Part shown: piece by piece, positions 1 through 13,500 of the stretch | Layout: each line of letters opens with the position of its first letter | How positions within the stretch are numbered: the stretch's first letter is position 1 | Assembly: GCF_052324685.1 (NCBI RefSeq) | Contig: NC_135213.1 | Location: 38,051,521 to 38,115,520 of the forward strand | Direction: 5' to 3' | Length of the DNA stretch: 64,000 nt | From: Brachyhypopomus gauderio | Lineage: Eukaryota > Chordata > Actinopteri > Gymnotiformes > Hypopomidae | Notes under the pieces: model-generated | Databases searched by the model: none | What the model saw: only the letters and a program-made list of their open reading frames with translations | What the model was told of the DNA's origin: nothing | Position numbers and translations under genes: made by a program

Positions 1-3000
1 GATGCCAAACTTCTCCAGCAGAAGCTTTTCTGAGGTCAGCGCCCTCTTCACCGCAACGCCCCGATACGGCATTAGGTCCAATATTACCTACGTGGAAGCG
101 TGAGCAGCGAAAAATAGAACGGTTATTTCGGAAAAGCGCTGTGTGTCACCACGCACTCCAGACACGTGGAATCGCTACGACTTTATCGTTCCAGTACAGG
201 ACAGCACGTGTCACCGTAACACTCGTCTACGCCCGGCACCACCGACATATTGTTACAGCGCATGTCTATCGCTGCAAAGTGAGGACGCTCAGCGTCATGG
301 TGCGTACCTCTCTTCCTACATAGGAGTCTCCATCCTCTATGATCACTGCAGTATACTGCTCTGATTTCCGACCCATCAAGGACAAAATGTCCTCAGTTCT
401 GTGAACGGTGGGAGAAGAACTATAAGGCATGACAGTCACTTCTTGCTGCTGAATAATTTGAAGTAATGCGCAGAATCTAAAAACTGCATTAAATAGAAGA
501 GGAGGGGGCCATTGCCCAAGTGTACAACAGTAAACAAGGTAGGGGGGCAGAGCCACTTCTAAATATTTTAGTATGTTTGTGTTTTGCTTGGTGTGCTTGT
601 GAACGGACCCAGCAGGCTGCAGGGGAGGGCAGTGGGCAGGCCAGTCTTGTCTGGTGTGATTCTGAAGGAAGTTCACCATTAGCCGTCTTACCGTCTGAAG
701 CTCTCGGTCGGCACCTGGACACAGCGCACACAAACCAGAACATGAACACGTTCCATTTACAGAAAACAGATGAAATTAATTTAAAAGGTCCAGTCTCACC
801 TCTATATGTCTTTCCGATATCGAATGTCGTGACATGTGCTTTGAAGTACTGGAGAAGAAGGAAGAGTGATGGAGTTATTCTAAATAATAGTTATTCTAAA
901 TAAAGATATTCTAATTAATAAAGTTTTTCTAAATAAGGTTAATCTAAATAAAGTTATTCTAAACAAACTTAGCTCTACTCTTCAAGAGACACGGTAGAGC
1001 AAACATCAGCTCGACTACTAAAGAGAAAACAATAACTCAAGTGATGTTCTTCAATCTCATGACAGACTTTGTGCTACATTTGGGAATCGTAGTCCCAGCT
1101 TTGAGGCTTCAATTTTTTTTTTTCTAAAATTACATACAATTTCACATTTAACACAATAAATAAGGCTCATTATGATGCGATTGAAAACATACCCGAAACG
1201 TGGGGTAGAAGTGGATGCTAAACTCTTTACATATGTCAAAGTTCTTCTCGTGTGCACAGTCCAGAACGCCGATGCGGATGGCCTGACTCCAGTCTGCAGC
1301 GTAGGGGAGTTCAGTTAGGCTATTTGACACAACTACACCACATAAAGCGCCCTCCCCAGCTGCCCCTCCCAAGGCCCCGGGCACCCCCACGCTCACATGA
1401 AGGCATTTTTGCATGACAAACGACATGTTGCCTCACTCAGAGCACGCCACAACAGAAATTAGAGTTAATGATAGTGGGTCTGGTATGCACAACCCTGCAT
1501 GTAATAACAGACCCTGCCTACATGTTCAGCTTCATGTGGTCCATTATCTTCAGCCACAGACAGTAGTTCCAGTCCAACATAAGGTTTCAGTTTATGACAG
1601 ACATCCGAACCCCCCCTCGCCCCCCCTATAAGAGCAGCAGAGTCTGTGTGAAGAGATGAACCCTTGGGAAAGAACACCACTGATGAAACGTTGCAGTGGG
1701 TGGGTCTGGGTGTAAAACAGGGGCCTGAGGGCATGGACTATCTCTGGCATAATGGCATAATGCACCCCCCCTCCCCACAGATATTCTTCACCTGCTGGTG
1801 GGACCCTCGTTTTTGTGGACCATGTGGGGGAATGTGCACCAAGAACAGGCCAGGACAATAGGGCCGTCCGACCCCTATTGTGAGGGTAACAGCTGGCAGG
1901 CGGCCCCTCACGAGGTACCCAGTCAACAGCTTGCACCATAAAAAGCTGGACTTAATGTATTCAAGAGATCAGGCTAAGCTTAATCAGTGCCCCCCCCCCC
2001 CCCCCTCCAAAAAAACCCCCTCCACCCCAAATCCAGCTCTTCTTCCTGCTCTCTGTTCTATAACAAAGGAGCTAGGCAGATATTCAAACACTCATGTCAA
2101 CACAAGTCATTCTGGAGTCACGTCACCAAAATCTTTTGAGGAACTTTACAATAAGACAAGGAACTTGCGCAAAAGAAGAAACAAATAAGGTCTACCAAAA
2201 GCCTGTAAATACACATTTCGTATGAAATATTTAGCCCGAGATTATCTCTCTATATATGTACACAGTCCAGCTCTGCAAACGTCCGCTGCCTGTAAGGTAG
2301 TCTAATGGACAGTGGGATCAGGCTGGACTGTTAATCCCAATACCTCATCCAGAGAGGACATTCAACAGTTACAGCAGGTGCTAAAGCTGAGCTTCCTTCT
2401 CTCCTGCATTCTGCCAATTGCCTGCAGCAATCAGCTCAGTATTGACAGAGTAAGCTGGCAAACAACGGGAGCACGAGGGTTTCTGCACGTTTGTGCTTGG
2501 ATGGAGACTCACGTTAACAAGTTTCAGAACTCAGCAATGCTCCTGTAACATCTCAAAGGCCATAACGATCATCAGTGCTCCTGTAACATCTCAAAGGCCA
2601 TAACGATCATCAGTGCTCCTGTAACATCTCAAAGGCCATAACGATCATTAATGCTCCTGTAACATCTCAAAGGCCATAACGATCATCAATGCTCCTGTAA
2701 CATCTCAAAGGCCATAACGATCATCAATGCTCCTGTAACATCTCAAAGGCCATAACGATCATCAATGCTCCTGTAACATCTCAAAGGCCATAACGATCAT
2801 CAATGCTCCTGTAACATCTCCAAGACTATAACGTTCATCAATGCTCCTGTAACATCTCCAAGACTATAACGTTCATCAATGCTCCTGTAACATCTCCAAA
2901 GCTTTAACGATCATCAATGCTCCTGTAACATCTCCAAAGCTTTAACGTTCATCAATGTTCCTGTAACATCTCCAAGACTATAACGTTCATCAATGCTCCT

Positions 3001-4341
3001 GTAACATCTCCAAGACTATAAAGTTCATCAATGCTCCTGTAACATCTCCAAGACTATAAAGTTCATCAATGCTCCTGTAACATCTCCAAGACTATAACGT
3101 TCATCAATGCTCCTGTAACATCTCCAAGACTATAACGTTCATCAATGCTCCTGTAACATCTCCAAGACTATAACGTTCATCAATGCTCCTGTAACATCTC
3201 CAAGACTATAACGTTCATCAATGTTCCTGTAACATCTCCAAGACTATAACGTTCATCAATGTTCCTGTAACATCTCCAAGACTATAACGTTCATCAATGC
3301 TCCTGTAACATCTCCAAGACTATAACGTTCATCAATGCTCCTGTAACATCTCCAAGACTATAACGTTCATCAATGTTCCTGTAACATCTCCAAGACTATA
3401 ACGTTCATCAATGCTCCTGTAACATCTCCAAGACTATAACGATCATCAATGTTCCTGTAACATCTCCAAGACTATAACGTTCATCAATGCTCCTGTAACA
3501 TCTCCAAGACTATAACGTTCATCAATGCTCCTGTAACATCTCCAAGACTATAACGTTCATCAATGCTCCTGTAACATCTCCAAGACTATAACGTTCATCA
3601 ATGTTCCTGTAACATCTCCAAGACTATAACGTTCATCAATGCTCCTGTAACATCTCCAAGACTATAACGTTCATCAATGCTCCTGTAACATCTCCAAGAC
3701 TATAACTTTCATCAATGCTCCTGTAACATCTCCAAGACTATAACTTTCATCAATGCTCCTGTAACATCCCGCAATATCTGTCGGTGTAATAAATGTGACA
3801 TTTGGTGCCAACCTCGCACTCCAATAACGCAAAAACGAAAGAGACACCGACATGTCAATCACACTACAACACGATCCCGGGACCGGGACCGACACCGCCG
3901 GTCGTTCGGACCACAGATCACCCCCAGCGAGCCATGAAACCACCCGGCGGTCCTGGAGGAACCAAGACCGGCCCAGCAGACGCGGCAGTTCGGGTCCCGC
4001 GGCGGTTCTGGTGGCCCACGTAGCCCGCTCTCCTCGGGCTCGGTTCTGAGACGACTAACCAGACCAAGACGAGACACACACACGACGGCGTGAAGTGGAC
4101 CCGACCGACCTCTCACGTCGCCCGCCAGCGCCTTCCAGGTGGGCGAGTACTGGACGCAGTGTCCGCACCACGACGAGTAGAACTGGACCAGCCAGGCGGA
4201 CGACGAGTTGTGCAGGGCCCGCTTCACGTTCTCGCCGCTCAGGATCTCCAGCGGGTCCTCCTCGGTGTACAACCGCGACGCCCGGCCACGGAGTAGCACG
4301 GCCGACAAAATAACGGCGTTTAGGTAAAAGCGGGCCGCCAT
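1..4341 (-). CDS. qsox2: Quiescin sulfhydryl oxidase 2, N-terminal part (six exons, continues beyond position 1)
   Basis: QSOX enzymes are secretory-pathway FAD enzymes that form disulfides in client proteins and pass electrons to oxygen. Six coding exons join in frame: 4341-4110, 1293-1193, 848-800, 714-609, 398-308 and 87-1, all with AG/GT borders, giving 222 residues. The start ATG (4341) is followed by a hydrophobic signal peptide and a thioredoxin domain with the redox motif WCGHC (cysteines 59 and 62). Later segments read [28 protein letters not shown] and GREVILDL. From memory these fit QSOX2 better than QSOX1, whose matching segment has PGFPTVRFF. The second thioredoxin domain and the Erv/FAD domain lie outside the window. 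The 49-bp exon at 800-848 is too short to show as a long ORF and was found by splice phase. Intron 1 (1294-4109) carries a 38-bp minisatellite. The gene lies downstream of and in the same direction as the CEP350-like gene. Confidence 0.95.
2536..3767. repeat. 38-bp minisatellite in qsox2 intron 1
   Basis: About 32 tandem copies of a 38-bp unit beginning ATGCTCCTGTAACATCTC. Two unit types are separated in space. The first seven or so copies (to about 2818) carry AAAGGCCATAACGATC. The rest mostly carry CAAGACTATAACGTTC. Last copies near 3700-3750 have a CTTTC variant. The array is intronic and has no credible coding role. Confidence 0.95.
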
Positions 4342-4480
4342 TAGGGAGGACGAGGTCAGGCGACACTGTTCGGCCTGCGGCGCCTTCGCTCGGGCTGGCT
4401 GGCTGCGCGTGTGGCGACGCTTTTTGGACGCGGTCCGCGCGCCTTCCTGAGCGTCGTTGTGGCGCTGGTGTTGCGCAGCG
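3850..4480 (-). promoter_or_regulatory. CpG-rich 5' region of qsox2
   Basis: This stretch has many CG dinucleotides and far higher G+C than the AT-rich DNA on either side. It covers the first qsox2 coding exon and about 140 bp upstream of its ATG at 4341. It looks like the CpG-rich promoter and exon 1 typical of housekeeping-type vertebrate genes. No TATA box was recognised. The transcription start cannot be fixed from sequence alone. Confidence 0.5.
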
Positions 4481-5117
4481 TGGGTAAATAATTCGGGGTA
4501 ATTATTCCCGTTGGCGTCAGAATAAAAAAAAAATCTAGGCGGTGCGATTTTAAAGTGCTGACAGTTTAACAGTTTGTAGGCGAGCAAAACAGCTTTCGGC
4601 TTCACACTAATAAACTCGGTTATTATACAGTATCTTATCCAGTAGTTCCAGTGTTTATACTTAAGCGTCCTGACATAAGCTATATTCCAAAAAGCATTTA
4701 AAAATATTAAAATGTGAGAGTGTAATAAGGCATAGATTTACTTCTAAAAGCATTTGAATTTAAAATCATTTGAAAATCACAAACTTAATCTGCGTTTTGT
4801 AGGCAGTATGTTTGTTACTCCATAAGTATCAGATTTTATCAGATTTATCAGATTTAAAAAACCATGATATCATTAATTTTGAACCAAAACTCACAGGTTT
4901 CACAATTTTCCAAAATACAAAGATAATAAAATACATTCTAAAGAACAAAATGACCAACATTCTCAATTTAATTATAACACATAGCCTTTAATTCTGACAC
5001 ATAGTTTAATTTAGATTAAAATGAAAATTGTACATTCATAAGGAACATAAAGTTTTGACCGTGTCTTAAAAAGTTATTGATAATAATGAAGATGATAAGA
5101 ATGCCACATTTACAGTA

Positions 5118-8100
5118 TCATTTAATGCTAGATATGCATATGTGGTTAAGAACTGATATTGTGTCATCCAGAAGTAGCCTAAAGATCTCCTCACACAGTT
5201 GGATCTTCACAGTGATCTGGTCAGTTCTGTAATCCACCCACTGACTCTCCTCATTGTGAAGCTCCTGAATCTACACAGATATAAAATGGAAACATTACTA
5301 AATGCACTAAGATATTATATAAAACTATAATAAAGTGATTATATATTAATTGTGTTCAGAGCCTAGAAGATTTTGAAGTCTTTGTACAAACCAGAATGTA
5401 GTCCACTCTGTCTCTCTTAGCGTACCAGTATTTGCAAAGTTTTTGCAGCATCTCTGTCATTTGCTGATCTGTTTGCTCCAGATTTAGTATTTTTTGAGTT
5501 TCCCTTTTCACAGCAGCCTGGAATAAAATGGGAAAAAAAGCTTAACATACTTAACATTTAACATCATTTTTATCTCCTATTCTTTCTAATGCATACATCT
5601 GTACACAACATCTGCCTTAATGTATCTAAATAATTTGATTTCTAGATATGGTCGCCTTCAAAATCCAAGTTATGATCTTACCTTTAAAAGGGGCACTGAA
5701 ATATGTCTTCTTTGCAGGGCTGACATCACTGATTTAACCGCTGTGTTCTGGAAAGAGTCACTGTCCAATATATCGGCACACACCTCATGCAGTATGTCAG
5801 ATGTTAATTGGAACATGACCTGGTGTGAGGGGTGGGGCAACATTCTAATTTGAATGAACAGTAATATTCACACAGAAGCCAACACATCAACAACAGTTTT
5901 AATTATTCAAGAGTAATTCATAAACAAAATTAAACTCACCTGTCTGTAGCCCTTGTGGCTTTTATCACCTACTAAATATCTTGGTGTTTCACAGGCATCG
6001 AGTGTCCCTTCATTAGCATGGGCACAGAGAACTTCAACTGTGGCATCAACTATGCTGTACACAATCCTGTGGTCATGGGTGTTCACCTGTATTTGTGGGG
6101 GGGTTTCAGGATGGACCCCACACCACTGATCCATTAGATATGGTGTGTTAGTTGTGAAGATGCTATCTTCCCTTTTTCCAAACTCCTGAGTTTGAAAGAG
6201 AGAAAAGTTTCAACGATGGTGTTCAGTAAACGGATGTATTACTGGAGAATGTATTACCAATATTGTATGGTACCACAAGCTGAGTTACATACAGCATCCA
6301 CAGATTTACTGTCATGTTTCGATTCGACTCTCTGTCTGTATCTTTTCTTGGTCTCCTGCACATTCTTCACAGTAGCCTCAGATAAAGAGGCTGTCTGAGT
6401 GTCCTCAGTTAACCCCACTGTCTGAGTGTCCTCAGATATCCCCGCTGTCTTAGCGTCAGAAAGATCAACATGAAACCCGTGTTTCCCATCATACCATACG
6501 AGCTTATGATCAACCTACAATACAAAATGTTTATTGTTATGATTTTGCCACATTCACACTGTGTTTTCATGTGTTCTTGCATGTATATATTCTATGTATT
6601 GTTTACGGCATGAGCAGCTTACCTTTAATGGAGATTTTTCAACAGATCTTGAACACTTCCATAGCTCATTAGATATTATTCTGGCTGTGCTTTCATATGT
6701 TTCCTGCTGGCATGTCTGCTTTGGAGCTAAGGACACGTGTCCAGGGAATCTCTGACTCTTCTTGGGTCTCTCGTCCCCAATCTTGTCCCCATTTTGTTTT
6801 TGAGAAACCTCATTTGGAGGATATTCATTTGGGGGATTTTCATCTGAATAGGAGTCCTCATCCACACCTAAATCACTGCAGTGCTCTCTGTCTAGGTCAG
6901 AAATGTCCTCTGGTCTGACCAACACTCCACAGCCCTTTTCACATGTAAAATACTTCACACCCCTGAACGTTCCACCGTGGCTTCCTGTGGGAGTGTCCAG
7001 AGCCACGCCAGCCCAGAATCCACCGGCAAAAGAGGCACGTCCTTTGTATTTCAGCACTCCTGGTCTTGATTTGCAAACAAGAACCCTGTCTCCGATGCGG
7101 AAGGAGAACAAGGGGTCTAGGGTGTCATTACTCTCATCCACCAGAAGAGAGCTGGTCTGATCCGAACCTTCCTCCTCATCCTGTTCTATAGCCATCATAG
7201 CATCAAGAGCTGGACACCTATGTGCAATAATGCTGTCATCATGATTTATCTCACTTTCCCCTAGAGAGTAAGACTTTTTCCTACACAAAGATGGGTCCGT
7301 AGGAAGGGGAGGGATGTTCTCACTGTTAACTGAGATGTCTTCAACGAGATCAGGTTGGAGGGGAAGATCCTCCTCGCTAGTCCATGTGATGATCTCAAAG
7401 GCGGGTGGAGGAGGTAGCAGACCGCTGCTGCCAGGTCCTGACCCACCTCCTCCTCGACCTGACGGAGGGAGCTCAGTACTTCCATAGGACAAAACCTCAT
7501 CCACAGGAGAGAGGATCTCGGAGAGGGCGGAGTCTGCCGTGGTTTCCGTCTTGCAACGAAGTGCAAAGTGCAACGACAAACCATGTTTGTCATATGAACA
7601 TGTTTCTGGGGCTACGATGAAATTTTCAGCGTAGCTTAACGAGCACATGGCTTCATGAGTTTTTTCTTCGCTGAGAACATCTCGCTCTTCTTCTGACCAG
7701 ACCAGCGCTTCACTCTGAAGGGAGAAAGGCTCTGATTTATCTTCTGTCTCAGAAAAGCTGTCATCACAAAATGGACTTTCTTCAAGCCTCTTTACATTAC
7801 AACTTAGACCTTTTCCCCAATTTGCAAAAAGTGGTTTGTCCTTTGTGGGCTCGTCTGCACTCTGCCATGCCTGCTGTCCGGAAATATGTGAGACTGAATC
7901 AGGATCGCACATCTGTGTGTTCCTTGATTCATCGCAAATCTCATGGTTATTATTTAACGATAACACAGTTTGTAACCGTTGGTTGTTCTGCGCATTGAGA
8001 GTCACGTAGTCGGCTATTGCTTGGCCGCATCCTAGAATCGTATCATCAGAAGCAAAATATGTTTTGTGTGCCTCTTGAAACGTTGGGTTGCTTTGCTCTC

Positions 8101-9140
8101 CAGCTTTCTCGTGGATGTCTTCATCATCATAGGGCAGGTCTTCCTCTATATCAGATGACAAACTGGATGTAATGTGCACTCTGTCAGATGTACCATAGCA
8201 GGGCTGATCTTGTCGTCCTAATGGAAACCGCTGCACGTTCTTAATGGACTTCCAGGGAGCTTCAGAAAGATTTTGGGTTTTCTGTTCTGAATTCACATCA
8301 CTGCTTTTAGATGGACATTGTTGATTATGGACAGGGGACTGAATCTTCTTAATCTCTGAAAGGACAAACAAGTATTTACCTTATAAAACACTGAAAGCAT
8401 GATCATTAAAATAAAAAAAATTCTGCTAAATCAAGATGTACAACACATTTGGGTTCTGGCAATGGAACCCAGAATATTGTTCATTGCTTGGTGCAGATGT
8501 AGTTACTAACCAACACAGTAAATACATCTATTGCACAGAGAACTGAATCCTTCAGCCAGATGGATGAGTCAGCAAAACCTCTGATCATATGCTGTAAATC
8601 AGCACTGAAAACGATTTAAAGTCCCTTAAACAACGACTGAAGGAAACTCCTAATGTCCAAATGAAACAGAAACCAATAATACAACTACATGTCTTTCCTC
8701 TCACAATGGAATTTAACGCGAAGAAAGAGGTCTGGCCACACAATGATAACAATTCTTTACCTTTTGATGATACATCATTAACAACCGTGAAACCATTCAT
8801 TTGATTGTAGAAGTAGCTGCCAGAAAAAGGCATCTATCATTTTAAACATCTTTACATGCTTCACCCACCATGGCAGTTGGGTTTACAGTCTGCTTGTGTT
8901 GCTTCATGCTGATGTAGAGATTTTCCGTCCTCCGTTTTCCTCTCCGTGATGACGTGACAGCTTGGCGGGCTTGGATGACTGTACACGGAGAAAAGTTTGG
9001 GGTCACGTGAATCTTTGGGTCCCGGTGTCTGTAGCTTGTCTTGTTCTGTTGTGATGTGTTCTCCTGACCTTTTCTTCCTCCCAAAACTCCATACTTCATC
9101 AGATGTTAGTAGTCTCCTCAAACCCGCTTTAGTCAAAAAT
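5118..9140 (-). CDS. ccdc187: CEP350-like CAP-Gly protein, C-terminal part (probable CCDC187)
   Basis: Eight exons join in phase on the minus strand: 9140-8865, 8816-8761, 8355-6623, 6514-6293, 6185-5940, 5819-5682, 5517-5392 and 5270-5118 (stop TGA at 5118-5120). The 1.7-kb exon has an acidic, Ser-rich region and then a CAP-Gly domain (about 7105-6890) with FAGGFWAGVALD and GGTFRGVKYF, as in CEP350. The last exons read KRDRVDYIL and QELHNEESQWVDY, matching the extreme C-terminus of CEP350 from memory. CAP-Gly domains bind microtubule or EB-type C-terminal tails, so a centrosome or microtubule role is inferred. Its place between qsox2 and gpsm1 equals that of human CCDC187, which I take to be the CEP350 paralogue. 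The first exon given starts inside a codon, so the true start is further upstream. An ATTAAA-type poly(A) signal lies at 4992-4987. Confidence 0.78.
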
Positions 9141-9397
9141 CTGCGGAAACAAGATCAAAGTTAGCACTCGCTCATTAGAATCGGGATCCGTCTGGGCCGC
9201 GATCGGGCGGCTTCCAAACGATTGGATTTTTGAGACGAGGGGTCACTTCAGAACAGATTCATCATCCCACATGAAAGAAAGCATTGATCTTCAGAAATGC
9301 ACTCTGCTCTGGTGGAATCCCATGAGTATTTTGTTTCTGCCAAGTCTTCATTATGTACCATATACACACTCTGAGAAAGAAGGCCATGCATGCAAGA

Positions 9398-9430
9398 GAG
9401 AGAGAGAGAGAGAGAGGGAGGGAGAGAGAA
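9398..9430. repeat. GA-rich simple repeat
   Basis: A run of GA dinucleotides with a few GG interruptions. A matching CT-rich stretch follows at about 9700-9840. Both are low-complexity DNA. Confidence 0.85.
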
Positions 9431-9579
9431 TGTAATGTCTTCCTACCCCGGCCTGTTCATGGCTGGCATTCTGGCAGCACAGGACCAGCAGAGACACGGA
9501 AGCTCACAGGCAGAGGAACAGCCGTCTGTCTTCTTCCAGGTCCCCAGTGACACACTTCAGCCACTCCCCAAATCTCCAC

Positions 9580-9722
9580 CTGCAGCACCATCTCAGTGAT
9601 GTGTAAGCTGAGAGAAGAGTGTGCAGCCTGCATTTCTCTCCACAGCTGTGCCCTCTTTTCCCTTTCAATATCCTCTCCCCTGGCTTGCTTCTCTTTCTTT
9701 CTCTCAGCCGCACTCTCTCTCT
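9580..9722 (-). CDS. Possible upstream exon of the CEP350-like gene
   Basis: The minus strand is open here and encodes a charged, helix-like segment (ERKKEKQARGEDIEREKRA, then LWREMQAAHSSL) ending at CAG|GTGGAG, a good donor site at 9580. Charged coiled-coil sequence would suit a CEP350 relative. However, the exon ends in phase 0, while the exon at 9140-8865 needs two preceding bases of a codon, so another exon would have to lie between. The upstream limit runs into a GA-rich simple repeat and no clear acceptor was found. Weakly supported. Confidence 0.25.
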
Positions 9723-10289
9723 CTCTCCCACTCTCTCCCTGTGTCCAATCGCTCTGCCTCTCCCTGCATCCACCCCCCCATCCACCCTCTCCCCCTCTCT
9801 GCATCTCTTCTCCATCTCTCTGTCTCTCCCAATCTCTCAGGGTAATTACTCTGAGTGCTGCATTGTAACAGTGATGGAGTACAGTGCACGGCGGAGACAA
9901 TAAGCCCGTGGTCTTTCCATCCTGTTCTGTAACCTGTACTGCCTCCTAAAGAATACAAAAACGTGCACTGACGCATGTCACACTCCACAGAGCCGGCGTA
10001 TGCTAAATGCTGCACTGCAGTATTTCTTAAATCCCCGCGCTGATGCATATAAAAATACACCAGAGGTGACATCAGTGGGCCTCTGTGCATCGGTGGTAAA
10101 TGGCAAACAGCCCTCCAGTGTTTCATGCTTGACAGTAGAAGCAGATTCTCACCCTTGTTCTCCACGTAGCTCCTCCCTACTGCCCGCTGGTATAATCCCA
10201 GCTTTTGTGCTAAAACTCCTTCCTGCATAAACAAATAAGCAATAGTGCAACACTGTTCCATAAGCATAACTCTGCAGAATTACGAGAAC

Positions 10290-10535
10290 CCGCCACACGG
10301 TCCATCCCCCAACTTCGGCCAGTGCAGAACCGGGCCCGGTTGTCTGGTGACTGTTATTAGGACAGGCACTGGCTCCGGGGCAGGTGTCAGTGGACCGCAC
10401 AGTGTCTGCACTTGCTGCGGAGTAGTTAACCGTGCCGGAGTTGCGTGCCCGGGCCTGGAGACGGCCTCTGCCACGCTGCGACTCTGCGGCGCTTGTCTGA
10501 CACTCCAACCTCTTCACGTCCGGGCTGTGCAGCTC
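10290..10535 (-). CDS. Possible GC-rich upstream exon, unknown
   Basis: This GC-rich, CG-containing segment is open on the minus strand for about 120 codons (LHSPDVKRLECQTSAAES near its start, TGPGSALAEVGGW near its end) and stands out from the AT-rich surroundings. It could be a 5' exon of the CEP350-like gene or simply a CpG-rich promoter region. The plus strand is also open for about 100 codons, which weakens the coding claim. No homologue was recognised. Confidence 0.2.
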
Positions 10536-13500
10536 GTGGCTATGCAGTAGTCAACGTTCATGCCCAGCACGCCTGCGGTGGATCTCTGCCTGTTAACGAA
10601 TACCAACAAGGCGATACGTTTTGTTGGCACAAAAATGTCGTTCTGCTGGTTATTTCTGTGTGTATATATAAAAGATACCAAGGGAAGAACCGGAAAGAAC
10701 TAACAGTGTATAGCTGAATTTCAGATTTCACCCGCGTATGCACTTCCTCCTCTTTCTTCTTGATTTCAACCACATCATCTTCTCATATAACATGCCTGAC
10801 AGAGGCAGTAGACCATCTTATGTAAGAATCATATGGTGAGCATAGATAGTGACGCTGGGCTGCAGAATGTAATGCGCCCCCTGCAGGTGCACCTAGTAAA
10901 AGCACAATAATACATACAGTGATACATACAGCTTCGTTCTCAAGTCGTGTATCCACGGAGGATTTATCATGAAACATGGAGTCACACCTACCACCTCAGA
11001 TTTACACATAATACACTATTATTAACAGGCACATTATAATTATATTATACTTATATTACTTGTATTTAAGTCAACTTATAACTTATAGTGCAAATGTGAC
11101 AAAAGATGGACTGACTTTTGAAAATCAGCTGGGTAATGCTGCCCTCTCCTGGTCATATTCTTAACAACATGTGTGCAGTTTCACGCTGTGGCTGGCCGGG
11201 GGTCTCGATCCCGACTGTGGCCGGTCTCCCTTTACCAAACAACATGTCTGTCCTTCCTATCAGCACTTTTGCTTTTCGAAACGAGTCCGAAACTAATGCA
11301 GAAATTCCACATGGCTAAAAAAAAAACAAAAAAAAAAAAAAACAAAACAAAACAACAACAAACAAACAAAAAAAATCAAGAGACACCAAACCATTTAATG
11401 TTCAAAGCATTAATAACTAATTGCATTTTAATTAATAATAAATTAATTAAGTCAAATGGCTTTTAGCTGACCTTACTTAACTCACTCATGTTGGCAGAAC
11501 AGGACGTAGAGAGGCACGAGATGTTTGTAACATGATTGACATTATGTATAAGGCTGAAAGTTTATATATGTAACGTTGCTATACTCTTTCATATCTGTAC
11601 AGACTCCCATAGCTTGTGGTTAACCTCAAATGCTCCTACAGTCTTGATTTCTGCTTTTATATCAGTGTGACTTACCTTGAACAGCAAGCACTCTATCAAT
11701 GCTAATTAGCAGTTTTTGTGTTCATGAATAATTAGATTATGAGAAGGGTTGGATCCTCATGCAGTTACCAGCCCCACCCTCCTGCACTGAGATCTCGCTC
11801 CAGGTTCCAAATCTGTCAAAAGTCGACAACTGTGCTTCATGCTGTGAAGTTCAAATTGCCAAGCAGAGTAATAGCTTATAACTCCGACAGATGATGGAGC
11901 TGTCTGAACCCAGGTCTCTGGAGATGGCTTAAACGATCAGGTGCAAGTCTATCTGTTGGAAAAATGGAAAAGTACTACAATATTTGCTCAGTAAGCTTGC
12001 CGGGCATTTGTGCCAGACACCTCTCACCTCACACTCTTGTGTGTGCTTTTATGGACCACAGGGCTTCAGTCCTCTCCACACTTCCTGTACATTCCTTCTT
12101 TTTCTCTCTTTCCATTTCTCTTCTCTTCTGATGCTCACCTGTCCTCCTCCTGAGAGCCTGCTGATATACGTAAAACGTCCCCTCAATTTTGCATTCTACT
12201 CCATGTGCCGTAACTGTTATCCTCTTTGCCTTTCAAAGATGATGACCAATGCTGCCAGGCTTGTACCACAGCCACCAGGGGGCGCTGCAGAGGCTTATTA
12301 GATGAAGGGCACTTGGAAGTGTTTAGACATTAGGGGTTTGTGGGCAGAAGATTTCATACCATGGCTTTTGGGATATTATTTACAGGGACATGACATGTTG
12401 GTCTGACCTCTCAGTCATAGCCATGTTTGATTGATGTTTCGGCCAATTCAGAATGTTTGAAGCTGCTGTGTGCAGGTGAACCATTTGTATGTATTTTTTG
12501 TCTTGTGATCTTTGAATTAAAAAATTGGCTTAACAACAAAAAGTAATATACTGTGCATCTGATGCCTGACCTGTGGTTTGACTTTATTATACCACAGAAA
12601 GAACATGGACTTTTCCATCATACCCACAATGTTGTCCTTCTGAGGCCCTGCAGCACTGATCGACCTGCAAACCAAGACTTCACGAGCTTCTGGGCATCTC
12701 TCCAAGCAAATATATAAGCAATATGCTCTTCCTGCTCTTCTATTTCATTGCAAAGGAAATGATCAAAAAGTTTCTTCGAAGACGAAGTTATTAAACATTT
12801 ATTATATAACACTCAAAGGAGGAAGTGGTGGCTTTGAGGCAGTAAGATACCCCTTTTATTAGGTTTTGTGACAGGAAACGGCCCTTTAAATCATTTCTCA
12901 CTTTTCCTACGAGCAGTACCGCGGGATGCTGGTGTAAGGTGGAGATGCTGTTGGAGACTTAAGGTCTCGACAATCCCGTTACCTTAGCGGGACCCTGGTG
13001 CAAGCCCCTGGCTAAAGACATTTTATTACACCATATTACAGTCTAAGTTAATTTAAAATAGTCTCACGCAGCTCTGTCCCTTGCCCACGGCATCACTCCA
13101 CGTCTGTTTTACTCCTGCCTGGGTGATGTCATTGTGTGTTTGTGGTAATGGTGTAAGACATTACAGACCATTGCTGGTCACCCTGCAGACATTGCTGGTT
13201 ACGTGCTTTGCCTCCGTTACTGGGCTTCCGGGAATGATCCCCAGTTTCTGATGCTGGACCTTCACCACTGTTCAGAAGCGCCATATGCCTGGTCTCTTTG
13301 GAGGATATAGCGCCACCTGTAGGGGACCCGGAGAAGTGCGGAGGAGTAGCGGTCTCTGAAACACCTCCGCTCAAACCTCTTGGTGAACGTTCATCTTTGT
13401 GTTCACCATTTGCAGTAAATTCTGGTAGGAGAGCTCTAGGTGAGGGGTATCTTCATCTTCACCAGGTTTATCTGGTGTCTTCACACAGCATGAATTCACG

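Noticed and set aside
2536-3767. Regularly spaced repeats as a CRISPR array
   Set aside because: There are no unique spacers; units are contiguous tandem copies in a vertebrate intron.
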